A stretch of 10,035 nucleotides of DNA, from positions 1 through 10,035 of the forward strand of contig RPQK01000218.1 in the NCBI GenBank assembly GCA_003819755.1. Direction: 5' to 3'. Origin of the DNA: Acidobacteriota bacterium (GTDB taxonomy: Bacteria; Acidobacteriota; UBA6911; RPQK01). The position numbers and the translations under genes are program-made. Positions 1 to 5,785 of this stretch are shown in pieces. Each line of letters starts with the position of its first letter. The stretch's first letter is position 1. Under the pieces are notes generated by a model. The model did no database searches. It was not told where the DNA came from and saw nothing but the letters and a program-made list of their open reading frames with translations.

Positions 1-764
1 ACGCGCTTGGCGTACTGGATCGGAATTCTTCGCTGGCCTCTCTCCACGAAGACGATGGCCCCTATGACGATCACCATCATGACTATCAGGATAATGATGG
101 TGATGATGCTCCGCTCGCCGCCTGTCCAGTCCTGCCACAAGGAGATACCCGCGTGCGGGAGGCCGACAACAATACCGGCAAAAATGATCAGGGAGATGCC
201 GTTGCCTATGCCGCGTTCGGAAATCTGCTCACCGAGCCACATGACAAAGGCGGTTCCGGTGGTCAAAGTCAACATGGTCATGATCCGGAACCCCCAGCCG
301 GGGTACGGGACGACCGGGGAAGCGCCGCCGCTGCCGCTTCTTTCCAGAGCCAAGGCGGTCGCCAGGCTCTGGAACAAGCTCAGGCCGACAGTCAGATAAC
401 GCGTATACTGCGTTATCTTTTTGCGCCCGAGCTCACCCTCTTTGGACAAGCGCTCGAGATAAGGCCAGACGACGGTCAGCAGCTGCAGGATGATGGATGC
501 CGTAATGTAAGGAGTGATACCGAGAGCGAAGACCGAGAGCCGGCTCAGGTTACCACCCGAGAAAATATCTAGGATTCCAAAAATCGTTCCTGCCTGCTGG
601 CGGAACAGCTCCTGCAGAGCATGGCTGTCCACACCAGGCGTAGGGATCCAGCTGCCCACCCGATACACGGCGAGAAGGCCGAGCATGAAGAGGATGCGCT
701 TGCGCAGGTCCGGGATATTAAGGATGTTACGAACACTGGTTAATAATGGGTTAATGTCTGCCAT
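1..764 (-). CDS. secY: Preprotein translocase subunit SecY, N-terminal part (cut by window edge)
   Basis: SecY is the channel subunit of the SecYEG translocon in the inner membrane and works with SecA and the ribosome. I translated 254 codons with no stop; the gene continues beyond position 1. The ATG at 762-764 shares its A with the TAA of rplO, giving a TAATG junction. The cytoplasmic N-terminus is followed by a hydrophobic helix near residues 24-38, the conserved WIPTPGVD, the plug-region text GTIFGILDIFSGGNLSRLS (60-78), and further helices near 79-97, 121-139, 159-178, 190-203 and 220-240. ERGIGNG at 183-189 and VERGQRRIPIQYAKR from 240 are SecY signatures; the latter opens the cytoplasmic ribosome/SecA-binding loop. 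About 55-60 percent of a usual 430-445 residue protein is present. The position after rplO is the usual one in the spc operon. Confidence 0.98.
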   Translation of the reverse strand, partial: MADINPLLTSVRNILNIPDLRKRILFMLGLLAVYRVGSWIPTPGVDSHALQELFRQQAGTIFGILDIFSGGNLSRLSVFALGITPYITASIILQLLTVVWPYLERLSKEGELGRKKITQYTRYLTVGLSLFQSLATALALERSGSGGASPVVPYPGWGFRIMTMLTLTTGTAFVMWLGEQISERGIGNGISLIIFAGIVVGLPHAGISLWQDWTGGERSIITIIILIVMMVIVIGAIVFVERGQRRIPIQYAKR

Positions 765-1213
765 TAACTGACGACCTCAACACTGCCGCCTGCCTGTTCA
801 ATCTTCTGCCGGGCAGACCCGCTGAAATGATGGGCCCGAACAGTCAGCTTTCGGGTGAGCTCTCCCTCGCCAAGGATGCGAACCCCATCTTTACCCTTTC
901 TGATAAGACCCAGCTGGGTCAACAGATCCGGAGTGACCTCCGTACCGTCCTCGAAACGGTTCAGATCTTTCACATTGAGAACGGAATACTCTCTCGCGAA
1001 CTTGTTGGTAAAACCGCGCTTCGGTATGCGGCGGTGAAGGGGCATCTGACCGCCTTCAAAACCGGGCTTCTGGGAGAAGCCGGACCGGGACTTCTGACCC
1101 TTCTCGCCACGCGTTGCCGTTTTTCCGTGACCGGAACCGGGACCGCGCCCGACTCTCTTGCTTTTCTTGTTAGCGCCCTTCTCCGGTCGCAAATTGTGAA
1201 GTTCCAGGCTCAT
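764..1213 (-). CDS. rplO: 50S ribosomal protein L15 (uL15)
   Basis: L15 is a late-assembly large-subunit protein with a long N-terminal extension threading through 23S rRNA. The 149-residue product matches the family length. The N-terminal block LRPEKGANKKSKRVGRGPGSG followed by HGKTATRGEKGQKSRSG is the basic glycine-rich extension diagnostic of L15. GFEGGQMPLHRRIPKRGF follows near residues 52-69, and a globular end with GEGELTRKLTVRAH. The ATG at 1211-1213 begins 2 bp after the rpmD stop. A GAGGAA Shine-Dalgarno overlaps the end of rpmD, which suggests translational coupling. The stop overlaps the secY start by one base. Nothing is odd in the protein. Confidence 0.98.
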   Translation of the reverse strand: MSLELHNLRPEKGANKKSKRVGRGPGSGHGKTATRGEKGQKSRSGFSQKPGFEGGQMPLHRRIPKRGFTNKFAREYSVLNVKDLNRFEDGTEVTPDLLTQLGLIRKGKDGVRILGEGELTRKLTVRAHHFSGSARQKIEQAGGSVEVVS

Positions 1214-1215
1214 GC

Positions 1216-1416
1216 TTATTCCTCGACAATCTTGACGAGATGACAGATCTTCGCGACCATCCCCCGAATCTCGGGAGTATCGGGCCGTTCGACGACCTGG
1301 TTCAGCTTGGTGAAGCCCAGGCCCCGGACCACGGCCTTTTGCCGTGCGTCGCGCCCTATGGCGCTTCGAAAATACGTAATTTTGAGCATTTTGGGTGCTT
1401 TCATCGCCTTCGCCAT
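1216..1416 (-). CDS. rpmD: 50S ribosomal protein L30 (uL30)
   Basis: L30 is a small protein on the solvent side of the large subunit near 5S rRNA and is absent from some bacteria. The 66-residue product carries the family core ITYFRSAIGRD, RGLGFTKLNQVVERPDTPEI and RGMVAKICHLVKIVEE. It is about 6 residues longer than usual because of a basic start, MAKAMKAPK. I keep this first ATG because a TAGAGGAG ribosome site lies 6 bases upstream, inside the end of rpsE; the internal Met at residue 10 has no such site. The ATG directly abuts the rpsE TAA with no spacer, so it is probably translated by coupling. Confidence 0.96.
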   Translation of the reverse strand: MAKAMKAPKMLKITYFRSAIGRDARQKAVVRGLGFTKLNQVVERPDTPEIRGMVAKICHLVKIVEE

Positions 1417-1911
1417 TTACAGCTCCTCTAAGCTCAATCCGCGGGTCTGTGCGACCTGCGCCGGACTGCGCAGCTGCTTCAAGCCCTCAAAAGTGGCCTT
1501 GATAACGTTATGAGGATTCGCGGAACCAATGGATTTCGTCACGACATCCCTGATTCCGGCTGATTCCATTACGGCTCGAACCGCCCCGCCGGCGATAACG
1601 CCCGTTCCTTCCGGCGCCGGTTTCAGAACCACGCGCCCGGAGCCGAAGCAGCCCAGGACCGCGTGCGGTATCGTCACGCCCGCCAGGGGGACCTCAATCA
1701 TAGTCTTCTTCGCTTTCTCGATCCCTTTGCGGATGGCCGCCGGAACTTCCTTGGCCTTGCCCAGCCCGTAACCGACCTTCCCGGTCTGGTCCCCGACCAC
1801 CACCAAGGCGCTGAAACTCAAGTTCTTTCCGCCTTTGACGACCTTCGTCACGCGGTTGATCGCCACCACTTGATCTTTAAGTTCGACTTCCGTCGTTTCA
1901 GGACTCACCAT
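1417..1911 (-). CDS. rpsE: 30S ribosomal protein S5 (uS5)
   Basis: S5 sits on the small subunit near the mRNA entry and contributes to decoding accuracy. The 164-residue product has the N-terminal double-stranded RNA-binding-like domain (VVAINRVTKVVKGGKNLSFSA near residues 15-35, then VVVGDQTGKVGYGLGKAKEVP), followed by the C-terminal domain with GSGRVVLKPAPEGTGVIAGG near residues 90-109. Both are hallmark S5 blocks. The length is typical. The ATG at 1909-1911 is preceded by GAGGAGAAGGT, a good ribosome site. The gap upstream of it holds a family B heptad hairpin, while rpmD follows with no spacer. Confidence 0.98.
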   Translation of the reverse strand: MVSPETTEVELKDQVVAINRVTKVVKGGKNLSFSALVVVGDQTGKVGYGLGKAKEVPAAIRKGIEKAKKTMIEVPLAGVTIPHAVLGCFGSGRVVLKPAPEGTGVIAGGAVRAVMESAGIRDVVTKSIGSANPHNVIKATFEGLKQLRSPAQVAQTRGLSLEEL

Positions 1912-1928
1912 ACCTTCTCCTCAAAACC

Positions 1929-2017
1929 AAGGATGAAGGCTGAAGGAAGAAGGATGAAGCAAAAACCGTTCATCCGTTGTTTTCCTTGATCCTTCATCCT
2001 TCAGCCTTCATCCTTCG
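1929..2017. repeat. Heptad inverted repeat, family B (rplR-rpsE gap)
   Basis: The left arm is four 7-bp words from 1930 (AGGATGA, AGGCTGA, AGGAAGA, AGGATGA). The right arm is five words from 1983 (TCCTTGA, TCCTTCA, TCCTTCA, GCCTTCA, TCCTTCG). Positions 1929-1947 are the perfect reverse complement of 1997-2015 (19 bp), and the pairing continues inward with a few mismatches to about 1959/1985, leaving a loop of about 25 nt. The same words recur at 5786-5875. No reading frame crosses it convincingly. Confidence 0.9.
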
Positions 2018-2030
2018 TTTTGTTTCCGCC

Positions 2031-2396
2031 TCAAAACTTCAAACCCGCCTCTCGGGCGGCTTCTGCCAGAGCCTTGATCCGGCCATGATAGAGATATCCG
2101 CCTCGGTCAAATACCACGCTGTCGATCCCTTTTTCCTTGGCCCTTTCAGCGATCGTCTTCCCGACCCTCTTCGCCGCCTGGACATTGCCGCCCTGTTCGA
2201 GCTTCTTCCCATCCATGCTGAGGGTTGAAGCGGCGACGAGCGTCTGTCCGGCCATGTCATCGACGATCTGGGCATAGGTGTGTTTCAGGCTACGAAAGAC
2301 ACACAGGCGGGGAACTTCGGGAGTTCCGTCGAGCACGTGCCGTAACCTGCGGTGGATCTTTCTGCGTCTGTCGTCTTTACTCAGATTCCTTGCCAT
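2031..2396 (-). CDS. rplR: 50S ribosomal protein L18 (uL18)
   Basis: L18 binds 5S rRNA together with L5 and helps mount it in the central protuberance. The 121-residue product has the basic N-terminus MARNLSKDDRRRKIHRRLRH, the core RLCVFRSLKHTYAQIVDD, and the C-terminal motif VVFDRGGYLYHGRIKALAEA followed by AREAGLKF, which closely fits the family. The length is normal. The ATG at 2394-2396 has a GAGGGG ribosome site a few bases upstream. It lies between two long gaps, each with a heptad hairpin (family D upstream, family B downstream). Confidence 0.98.
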   Translation of the reverse strand: MARNLSKDDRRRKIHRRLRHVLDGTPEVPRLCVFRSLKHTYAQIVDDMAGQTLVAASTLSMDGKKLEQGGNVQAAKRVGKTIAERAKEKGIDSVVFDRGGYLYHGRIKALAEAAREAGLKF

Positions 2397-2407
2397 AAGC
2401 CCCTCAG

Positions 2408-2490
2408 GAATTGCGGATTCCGGATTGCGGATTTCGGATTGCGGATTTCTTGTCTTGAATCCGCAATCCGCAATTCGAAATTCGCAATTG
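2408..2490. repeat. Heptad inverted repeat, family D (rplF-rplR gap)
   Basis: Five consecutive 7-bp words start at 2415 (GGATTCC, GGATTGC, GGATTTC, GGATTGC, GGATTTC). The opposite arm from 2458 reads AATCCGC, AATCCGC, AATTCGA, AATTCGC. Positions 2435-2447 pair perfectly with 2458-2470 around a 10-nt loop, and imperfect pairing extends outward to about 2417/2488. This word family occurs only here in the window. The element fills nearly the whole gap. Confidence 0.9.
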
Positions 2491-2492
2491 TA

Positions 2493-3053
2493 TTACGCGC
2501 CTTTCTTTCCGACCTTCAGCTTGATCACCTCAGTCGAGTAACGAACGCCCTTGCCACGATATGCATCGGGGGGACGAAGAGACCGGATGTCGGCGGCCGT
2601 CTGTCCGACGCGCGCTCGGTCGGCGCCCGAAACGACGACGCTGGTCACGTAGTTCTGAATCGTGCGAGGGAGCTTCTCAACCTTGATCGTGATCTCGGTA
2701 GGCACCGGGAATTCGATCGGGTGGGAGAAACCGAGGCTCAGATTCAGGAACTTGCCCCTCATCTCCGCCCTGTACCCGATACCAACGATATCCAGCTCTT
2801 TGCGGAACCCGTTGGTTACGCCGTTCACCGCATTCGCCACCAGGGACCGCGTTAAGCCGTGAAGTGCACGCACGTTCTTCTCATCGTTGTCCCGATGAGC
2901 CAGTACGGTCCCGTCCTTCAGTTCAACTCTGATCGGGGCGGGCACCGTGACTTCCAGCTTCCCTTTTGGTCCCTCTACCCGGACGTGGCCCTCCGTCACC
3001 ATGACCTTCACGCCGGAGGGAACCGGAATTGGTTTCTTACCTACTCGCGACAT
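2493..3053 (-). CDS. rplF: 50S ribosomal protein L6 (uL6)
   Basis: L6 binds near the sarcin-ricin loop and the factor-binding site of the large subunit. The 186-residue product is slightly longer than the usual 177-180. It starts with the canonical MSRVGKKPIPVPSGV, has VEGPKGKLEV near residues 32-41, the inter-domain stretch ELDIVGIGYRAEMRGK (about 85-100), GFSHPIEFPVP, and the C-terminal RNA-binding motif RPPDAYRGKGVRY. The second domain reads LPRTIQNYVTSVVVSGADRA, a somewhat unusual form of the common VxVxGxDK stretch. The ATG at 3051-3053 has AGGAG six bases upstream. It lies between the double family A element and the family D element. Confidence 0.98.
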   Translation of the reverse strand: MSRVGKKPIPVPSGVKVMVTEGHVRVEGPKGKLEVTVPAPIRVELKDGTVLAHRDNDEKNVRALHGLTRSLVANAVNGVTNGFRKELDIVGIGYRAEMRGKFLNLSLGFSHPIEFPVPTEITIKVEKLPRTIQNYVTSVVVSGADRARVGQTAADIRSLRPPDAYRGKGVRYSTEVIKLKVGKKGA

Positions 3054-3070
3054 ATCTAGCTCCTGCTACC

Positions 3071-3156
3071 GTTCACCGTTCCCCCGTTCACCGTTCTCCG
3101 TTACGGAATCACAACTCGCTTTTAACGGTGAACGCTGAACGGTCAAACGCTGAACG
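3071..3156. repeat. Heptad inverted repeat, family A, copy 1 of a tandem pair (rpsH-rplF gap)
   Basis: The left arm is built of CCGTTCA-type words (3069-3104) and the right arm of AACGGTG, AACGCTG, AACGGTC, AACGCTG (3124-3156). A centre of about 20 nt, including GAATCACAACTCGCTTTT at 3106-3123, separates them. The module is repeated immediately downstream on the plus strand with a period of about 90 bp. The register slips by one base in two places (extra C near 3083, extra A at 3145). Confidence 0.9.
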
Positions 3157-3161
3157 CTCCA

Positions 3162-3246
3162 GTTCACCGTTCCCCCGTTCCCGTTCGCCGTTAGAGAATC
3201 ACAACTCGCTTTTGACGGTGAACGCTGAACGGTCAAACGCTGAACG
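3162..3246. repeat. Heptad inverted repeat, family A, copy 2 of a tandem pair (rpsH-rplF gap)
   Basis: This is a near-identical second copy of the preceding module. The right half from 3196 to 3246 differs from 3106-3156 at one position only (G instead of A before ACGGTG). The left arm shares GTTCACCGTTCCCCCGTTC with copy 1 and then diverges by small changes. It ends three bases before the rpsH stop codon. Confidence 0.9.
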
Positions 3247-3248
3247 TT

Positions 3249-3647
3249 TTAATAAACCTCACACAAAAGTTCGCCGCCCAGGCCGCGTTCCGTCGCCTTC
3301 TTGCCTGTCATGACGCCGCTCGAGGTCGACAGCACGACGACCCCCAGCCCTCCGAGGACGCGCGGAATCTCGTCCTTCGAGGCATAGACACGGCACCCGG
3401 GCTTGCTGATCCTCCTGATGGACTGGATCGCGGGCTGCCGAGCCGCAGTGTATTTCAGAAGCACCGTCAGGGTCGAGAAAGGCTTCTTTTCGTTCAGCTT
3501 GTAACCGGCCAGGAAGCCCTCTTCCTGCAGGATTTTGACGATCGCGTTCTTTACCCGGGAGTAAGGAACTTCGACCGCGTCATGTCCCGCCTGATGGGCG
3601 TTCCGTATGCGGGTCAGAAGATCGGAAATTGGATCCGTCATCGCCAT
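3249..3647 (-). CDS. rpsH: 30S ribosomal protein S8 (uS8)
   Basis: S8 is a primary 16S rRNA-binding protein; in E. coli it also represses the spc operon by binding mRNA at the start of rplE. The 132-residue product begins MAMTDPISDLLTRIRNAHQAG, typical of the family, and ends with STSSGVMTGKKATERGLGGE and LLCEVY, the conserved RNA-binding C-terminus. The first ATG (3645-3647) has GGAG at a good distance upstream and gives the normal length; the Met two codons later is possible but less likely. Both flanking gaps carry family A hairpins. Confidence 0.98.
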   Translation of the reverse strand: MAMTDPISDLLTRIRNAHQAGHDAVEVPYSRVKNAIVKILQEEGFLAGYKLNEKKPFSTLTVLLKYTAARQPAIQSIRRISKPGCRVYASKDEIPRVLGGLGVVVLSTSSGVMTGKKATERGLGGELLCEVY

Positions 3648-3664
3648 TGCCTATCGCTCCAAGA

Positions 3665-3744
3665 CGTTCACCGTTCACCGTTCTCCCGTTCTCCGTTAAA
3701 AGCTTTTCAACGGTGAACGGTCTAACGGTGAACGTTGAACCGTT
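3665..3744. repeat. Heptad inverted repeat, family A (rpsN-rpsH gap)
   Basis: CGTTCAC/CCGTT words on the left (3665-3697) face AACGGTG, AACGGTCT, AACGGTG, AACGTTG, AACCGTT on the right (3709-3744). Pairing includes 3672-3682 with 3724-3734 (11 bp), 3686-3691 with 3715-3720, and 3693-3697 with 3709-3713. The centre is AAAAGCTTTT (3698-3707). The sequence AAAGCTTTTCAACGG at 3699-3713 is also found at 3991-4005. Confidence 0.9.
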
Positions 3745-3747
3745 AAC

Positions 3748-3933
3748 CTACCAACTTGCCTTGATCACTCCCGGAATCTCGCCTCGCAAGGCCAGCTCAC
3801 GGAAGCAGATCCGGCACAGCTCGAACTTGCGCAGGTAACCCCGCGGCCGGCCGCACCTCTTGCAGCGCGTGTACTTGCGCGCCGAGAACTTGGGAGTTTT
3901 CTTCGACTTTTCAATCAAGGATTTCTTTGCCAT
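3748..3933 (-). CDS. rpsN: 30S ribosomal protein S14, zinc-binding short form (uS14)
   Basis: S14 is a head protein of the small subunit and assembles late. The product is exactly 61 residues, the length of the short zinc-dependent type. It has four cysteines at residues 24, 27, 40 and 43 in YTRCKRCGRPRGYLRKFELC and RICF, a C-x2-C-x12-C-x2-C zinc site, and ends GEIPGVIKASW as usual. The ATG at 3931-3933 has AAGGA just upstream. It sits between two family A hairpins that share a 15-nt core, so this gene is bracketed by related repeats. Confidence 0.98.
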   Translation of the reverse strand: MAKKSLIEKSKKTPKFSARKYTRCKRCGRPRGYLRKFELCRICFRELALRGEIPGVIKASW

Positions 3934-3947
3934 TCGTCCTTCTTTTT

Positions 3948-4032
3948 CCGTTCACCGTTCACCGTTCACCGTTCACCGTTTCTCGGTTAGAAAGCTTTTC
4001 AACGGGGAACGGGGAACGCTGAACGGTGAACC
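3948..4032. repeat. Heptad inverted repeat, family A, with four exact tandem heptads (rplE-rpsN gap)
   Basis: CCGTTCA occurs four times in exact tandem at 3948-3975, followed by a partial fifth copy. The opposite arm from 4001 reads AACGGGG, AACGGGG, AACGCTG, AACGGTG. The centre contains AAAGCTTTTCAACGG (3991-4005), identical to the centre of the element on the other side of rpsN. The array ends right at the rplE stop codon (4034-4036). Confidence 0.92.
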
Positions 4033-4033
4033 A

Positions 4034-4600
4034 CTACACCGCTACTGCCCGACGTTCTTCACGCTTCGTGAAAGGCATACCCATCGTCGTCAGAAGGAAG
4101 CGAGCTTCGTCATCGCTTTCGGCCGTCGTTACGATGGTAATGTTCATGCCGTTGATTCGCTCCGTTTTCCCGATGTCGATCTCCGGGAAGATCAACTGAT
4201 CGCGCATTCCCAGGGTGTAGTTGCCCCGCCCATCAAAAGAACGGGCCGAGACGCCCCGGAAATCACGCACGCGCGCCAGCGCAATGTTCATCAACCGGTC
4301 CAGGAATTCGTACATCCGGTCTCCGCGCAACGTGACGGTCACTCCGATCGGCATGCCTTTGCGGAGCTTGAACGCCGCGATCGCCTTCCTGGCCCGGCGT
4401 ACGATCGGCTTCTGGCCGGTAATGGCACCCAGTTCATCGGCCGCGGTGTCGAGCAGCTTGGCGTTGGCAATCGCCTCGCCGACGCCCATGTTCAGCACCA
4501 CCTTGACCACCTTGGGCACCGCCATGATGTTGGTGTACTTGAACTCCTTCATCAGGGCCGGGACCACTTCGCTCTTATATTTGTCCTTGAGTCTAGCCAT
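4034..4600 (-). CDS. rplE: 50S ribosomal protein L5 (uL5)
   Basis: L5 binds 5S rRNA and contacts P-site tRNA and the small-subunit head. From the ATG at 4598-4600 the product is 188 residues, near the family's 179-187. Conserved blocks are MARLKDKYKSEVVPALMKEF, PKVVKVVLNMGVGEA, ITGQKPIVRRARKAIAAFKL, GVTVTLRGDRMYEFLDRL and the FPEIDIGKTERINGMNITIV region. The frame is open 13 codons further upstream to a TTG at 4637-4639, but that stretch runs through the family C repeat and lacks homology to L5; the ATG has GGGGA upstream. In E. coli the S8 repressor site lies at this cistron start; here the gap holds a heptad hairpin instead, and I do not recognise an S8 site. Confidence 0.97.
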   Translation of the reverse strand: MARLKDKYKSEVVPALMKEFKYTNIMAVPKVVKVVLNMGVGEAIANAKLLDTAADELGAITGQKPIVRRARKAIAAFKLRKGMPIGVTVTLRGDRMYEFLDRLMNIALARVRDFRGVSARSFDGRGNYTLGMRDQLIFPEIDIGKTERINGMNITIVTTAESDDEARFLLTTMGMPFTKREERRAVAV

Positions 4601-4617
4601 CGTTATTCCCCGATCCG

Positions 4618-4690
4618 GCTGACGGCTGTCAGCTGACAAAAGCTCTTGTCCAAGTAGTTATGTCAGCTGTCAGCCGTCAGCTGTCAGCTG
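4618..4690. repeat. Heptad inverted repeat, family C (rplX-rplE gap)
   Basis: Positions 4618-4637 are the reverse complement of 4662-4681 with one mismatch in 20, leaving a 24-nt loop. The right arm is four consecutive 7-bp words at 4663-4690 (TCAGCTG, TCAGCCG, TCAGCTG, TCAGCTG). The same words reappear in the rplC-rplD gap at 9895-9923. The array ends just before the rplX stop codon. Confidence 0.92.
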
Positions 4691-4691
4691 C

Positions 4692-5012
4692 TTACTTATC
4701 GACCGTTCCCCCGCAGTTCTTGCAGACTCTAACTTTCTTGCCATCTCCCAGCGCCTGATAACCGATGCGGCTGGGTTTCCCGCATTCGCGACAGATGACC
4801 TTCAGGTTGGAGAGGTGAATCGAAGCCTCCCTCTCAACCAGTCCACCCTTGATGTTCTTTTGGGGGTTGGCTCGCGTGTGCCGCTTGATGAAGTTGACGT
4901 TCTCCACGATGGCCCGGCTGTTATCGGGAAACACGTGCAGCACTTTGCCGGTCTTCCCCCGGTCCTTGCCGGCCGTCACCATCACCTGGTCTTCTTTTTT
5001 AATGTGTAACAT
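4692..5012 (-). CDS. rplX: 50S ribosomal protein L24 with C-terminal zinc ribbon (uL24)
   Basis: L24 is an assembly-initiating protein that binds domain I of 23S rRNA near the tunnel exit. The 106-residue product has the KOW-type core (VMVTAGKDRGKTGKVLHVFP, residues 10-29), then VENVNFIKRHTRANPQ and GGLVEREASIHLSNLKV. Cysteines 74, 77, 97 and 100, in CRECGKPSRIGY and VCKNCGG, form two CxxC pairs of a zinc ribbon; this zinc-bearing form of L24 is known in a subset of bacteria. The ATG at 5010-5012 fits the family start. The upstream gap holds the large family E hairpin. Confidence 0.98.
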   Translation of the reverse strand: MLHIKKEDQVMVTAGKDRGKTGKVLHVFPDNSRAIVENVNFIKRHTRANPQKNIKGGLVEREASIHLSNLKVICRECGKPSRIGYQALGDGKKVRVCKNCGGTVDK

Positions 5013-5035
5013 TGCCTTCTACCTGTTCGACTATT

Positions 5036-5117
5036 TGTTTGTAGTTCCGCCTTCAGGCGGGCTTTTGCGTGCCGCAGGCACGCGTAAAAGGCCCGCCTGA
5101 AGGCGGAACTACAAACA
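5036..5117. repeat. Long near-perfect hairpin, family E (rplN-rplX gap)
   Basis: Positions 5036-5062 are the perfect reverse complement of 5091-5117 (27 bp). Inside, TTTT (5063-5066) faces AAAA (5086-5089), and GCGTGCC (5067-5073) pairs with GGCACGC (5077-5083) around a 3-nt loop. Each outer arm is itself a small hairpin, for example CCGCCT-tc-AGGCGG at 5047-5060. There is no heptad period. No T-run follows it on either strand, so it is not a standard intrinsic terminator. Confidence 0.95.
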
Positions 5118-5120
5118 GTC

Positions 5121-5489
5121 CTACAAAACTTCCGGTGCCAAGGAGACGATCTTCATAAACTGCTTTTCGCGCAGCTCACGGGCCACCGGTCCGAAGACGC
5201 GGGTTCCGATCGGTTCCTTCTGGTTGTTGATCAGGACGGCGGCGTTCTCGTCGAAGCGGATGTAGGATCCATCCCGGCGGCGGGTCTCCTTCCGCATGCG
5301 CACGACAACGGCTTTCACCACCTCGCCCTTCTTGACGGTCCCATCCGGCGACGCTTCCTTTACTGAGGCCGTGATGACGTCGCCCAACCCCGCGCCCAAC
5401 CCGGCATCGCCGCCCAGAGGGAGAATGCAGGAGATCTTGCGAGCACCCGAGTTATCAGCCACATTGAGAATAGTCCGCATCTGGATCAT
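5121..5489 (-). CDS. rplN: 50S ribosomal protein L14 (uL14)
   Basis: L14 lies at the subunit interface, takes part in bridges to the small subunit, and is the binding site of the silencing factor RsfS in other bacteria. The 122 residues are exactly the canonical bacterial length. The start MIQMRTILNVADNSGARKIS, the core VKKGEVVKAVVVRMRKETRR, then FDENAAVLINNQKEPIGTRVFGPVARELR are all diagnostic. The ATG at 5487-5489 is 11 bp after the rpsQ stop, with GGGGG in between as a likely ribosome site. In E. coli an operon boundary with a promoter falls here; the short gap leaves little room for one. Confidence 0.99.
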   Translation of the reverse strand: MIQMRTILNVADNSGARKISCILPLGGDAGLGAGLGDVITASVKEASPDGTVKKGEVVKAVVVRMRKETRRRDGSYIRFDENAAVLINNQKEPIGTRVFGPVARELREKQFMKIVSLAPEVL

Positions 5490-5500
5490 AAGAACCCCCG

Positions 5501-5773
5501 CTACTCCTTCGCTTTCTCCAGGATTTCTTCCACGATCCAGCGCTTCCGCCGGCTCAACGGACGGCTTTCCACGATCAGGACCTTGTCACCGACCTTGCAT
5601 TCGCTGTTCTCGTCATGAGCCATGAATGTGCTGGTCCGCCGGACGGTCTTGCCATAGAGAGGGTGCTGGACCAAACGGTCCACCGCCACCACCACGGATT
5701 TCTGCATGGCGGCAGAGGTCACGTGGCCAACCTTAGTGTTACGCTTTCCCGTGCTTACTTGCTGCTGCTCCAT
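5501..5773 (-). CDS. rpsQ: 30S ribosomal protein S17 (uS17)
   Basis: S17 is a primary 16S rRNA-binding protein of the small-subunit body with an OB fold. The 90-residue product contains GHVTSAAMQKSVVVAVDRLV (about 16-35), HPLYGKTVRRTSTFMAHDE and VGDKVLIVESRPLSRRKRWIV, the standard S17 blocks. The length is in the normal range, with a short polar N-terminal extension (MEQQQVSTGKRNTK). The ATG at 5771-5773 has GAGGTGAGG upstream, a strong ribosome site lying just outside the family B repeat. Confidence 0.98.
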   Translation of the reverse strand: MEQQQVSTGKRNTKVGHVTSAAMQKSVVVAVDRLVQHPLYGKTVRRTSTFMAHDENSECKVGDKVLIVESRPLSRRKRWIVEEILEKAKE

Positions 5774-5785
5774 TTCCTCACCTCG

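Noticed and set aside
3069..4032. CRISPR-like array
   Set aside because: Units are 7 bp in direct contact with inverted partners and coding genes lie between the clusters; there are no spacers of regular length and no cas genes.
3860..4636. 258-codon open frame on the plus strand opposite rplE and rpsN
   Set aside because: It is antisense to two certain ribosomal protein genes and crosses a repeat gap; its text shows no recognisable family and follows from the base composition of the real genes.
4598..4639. Longer rplE starting at TTG 4637-4639
   Set aside because: The extra 13 residues come from the family C repeat and do not match the L5 family; the ATG at 4600 has a ribosome site.
5036..5117. 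Intrinsic terminator after rplN
   Set aside because: A strong stem is present, but no T-run follows it in the direction of transcription, and the downstream genes of the operon continue directly.
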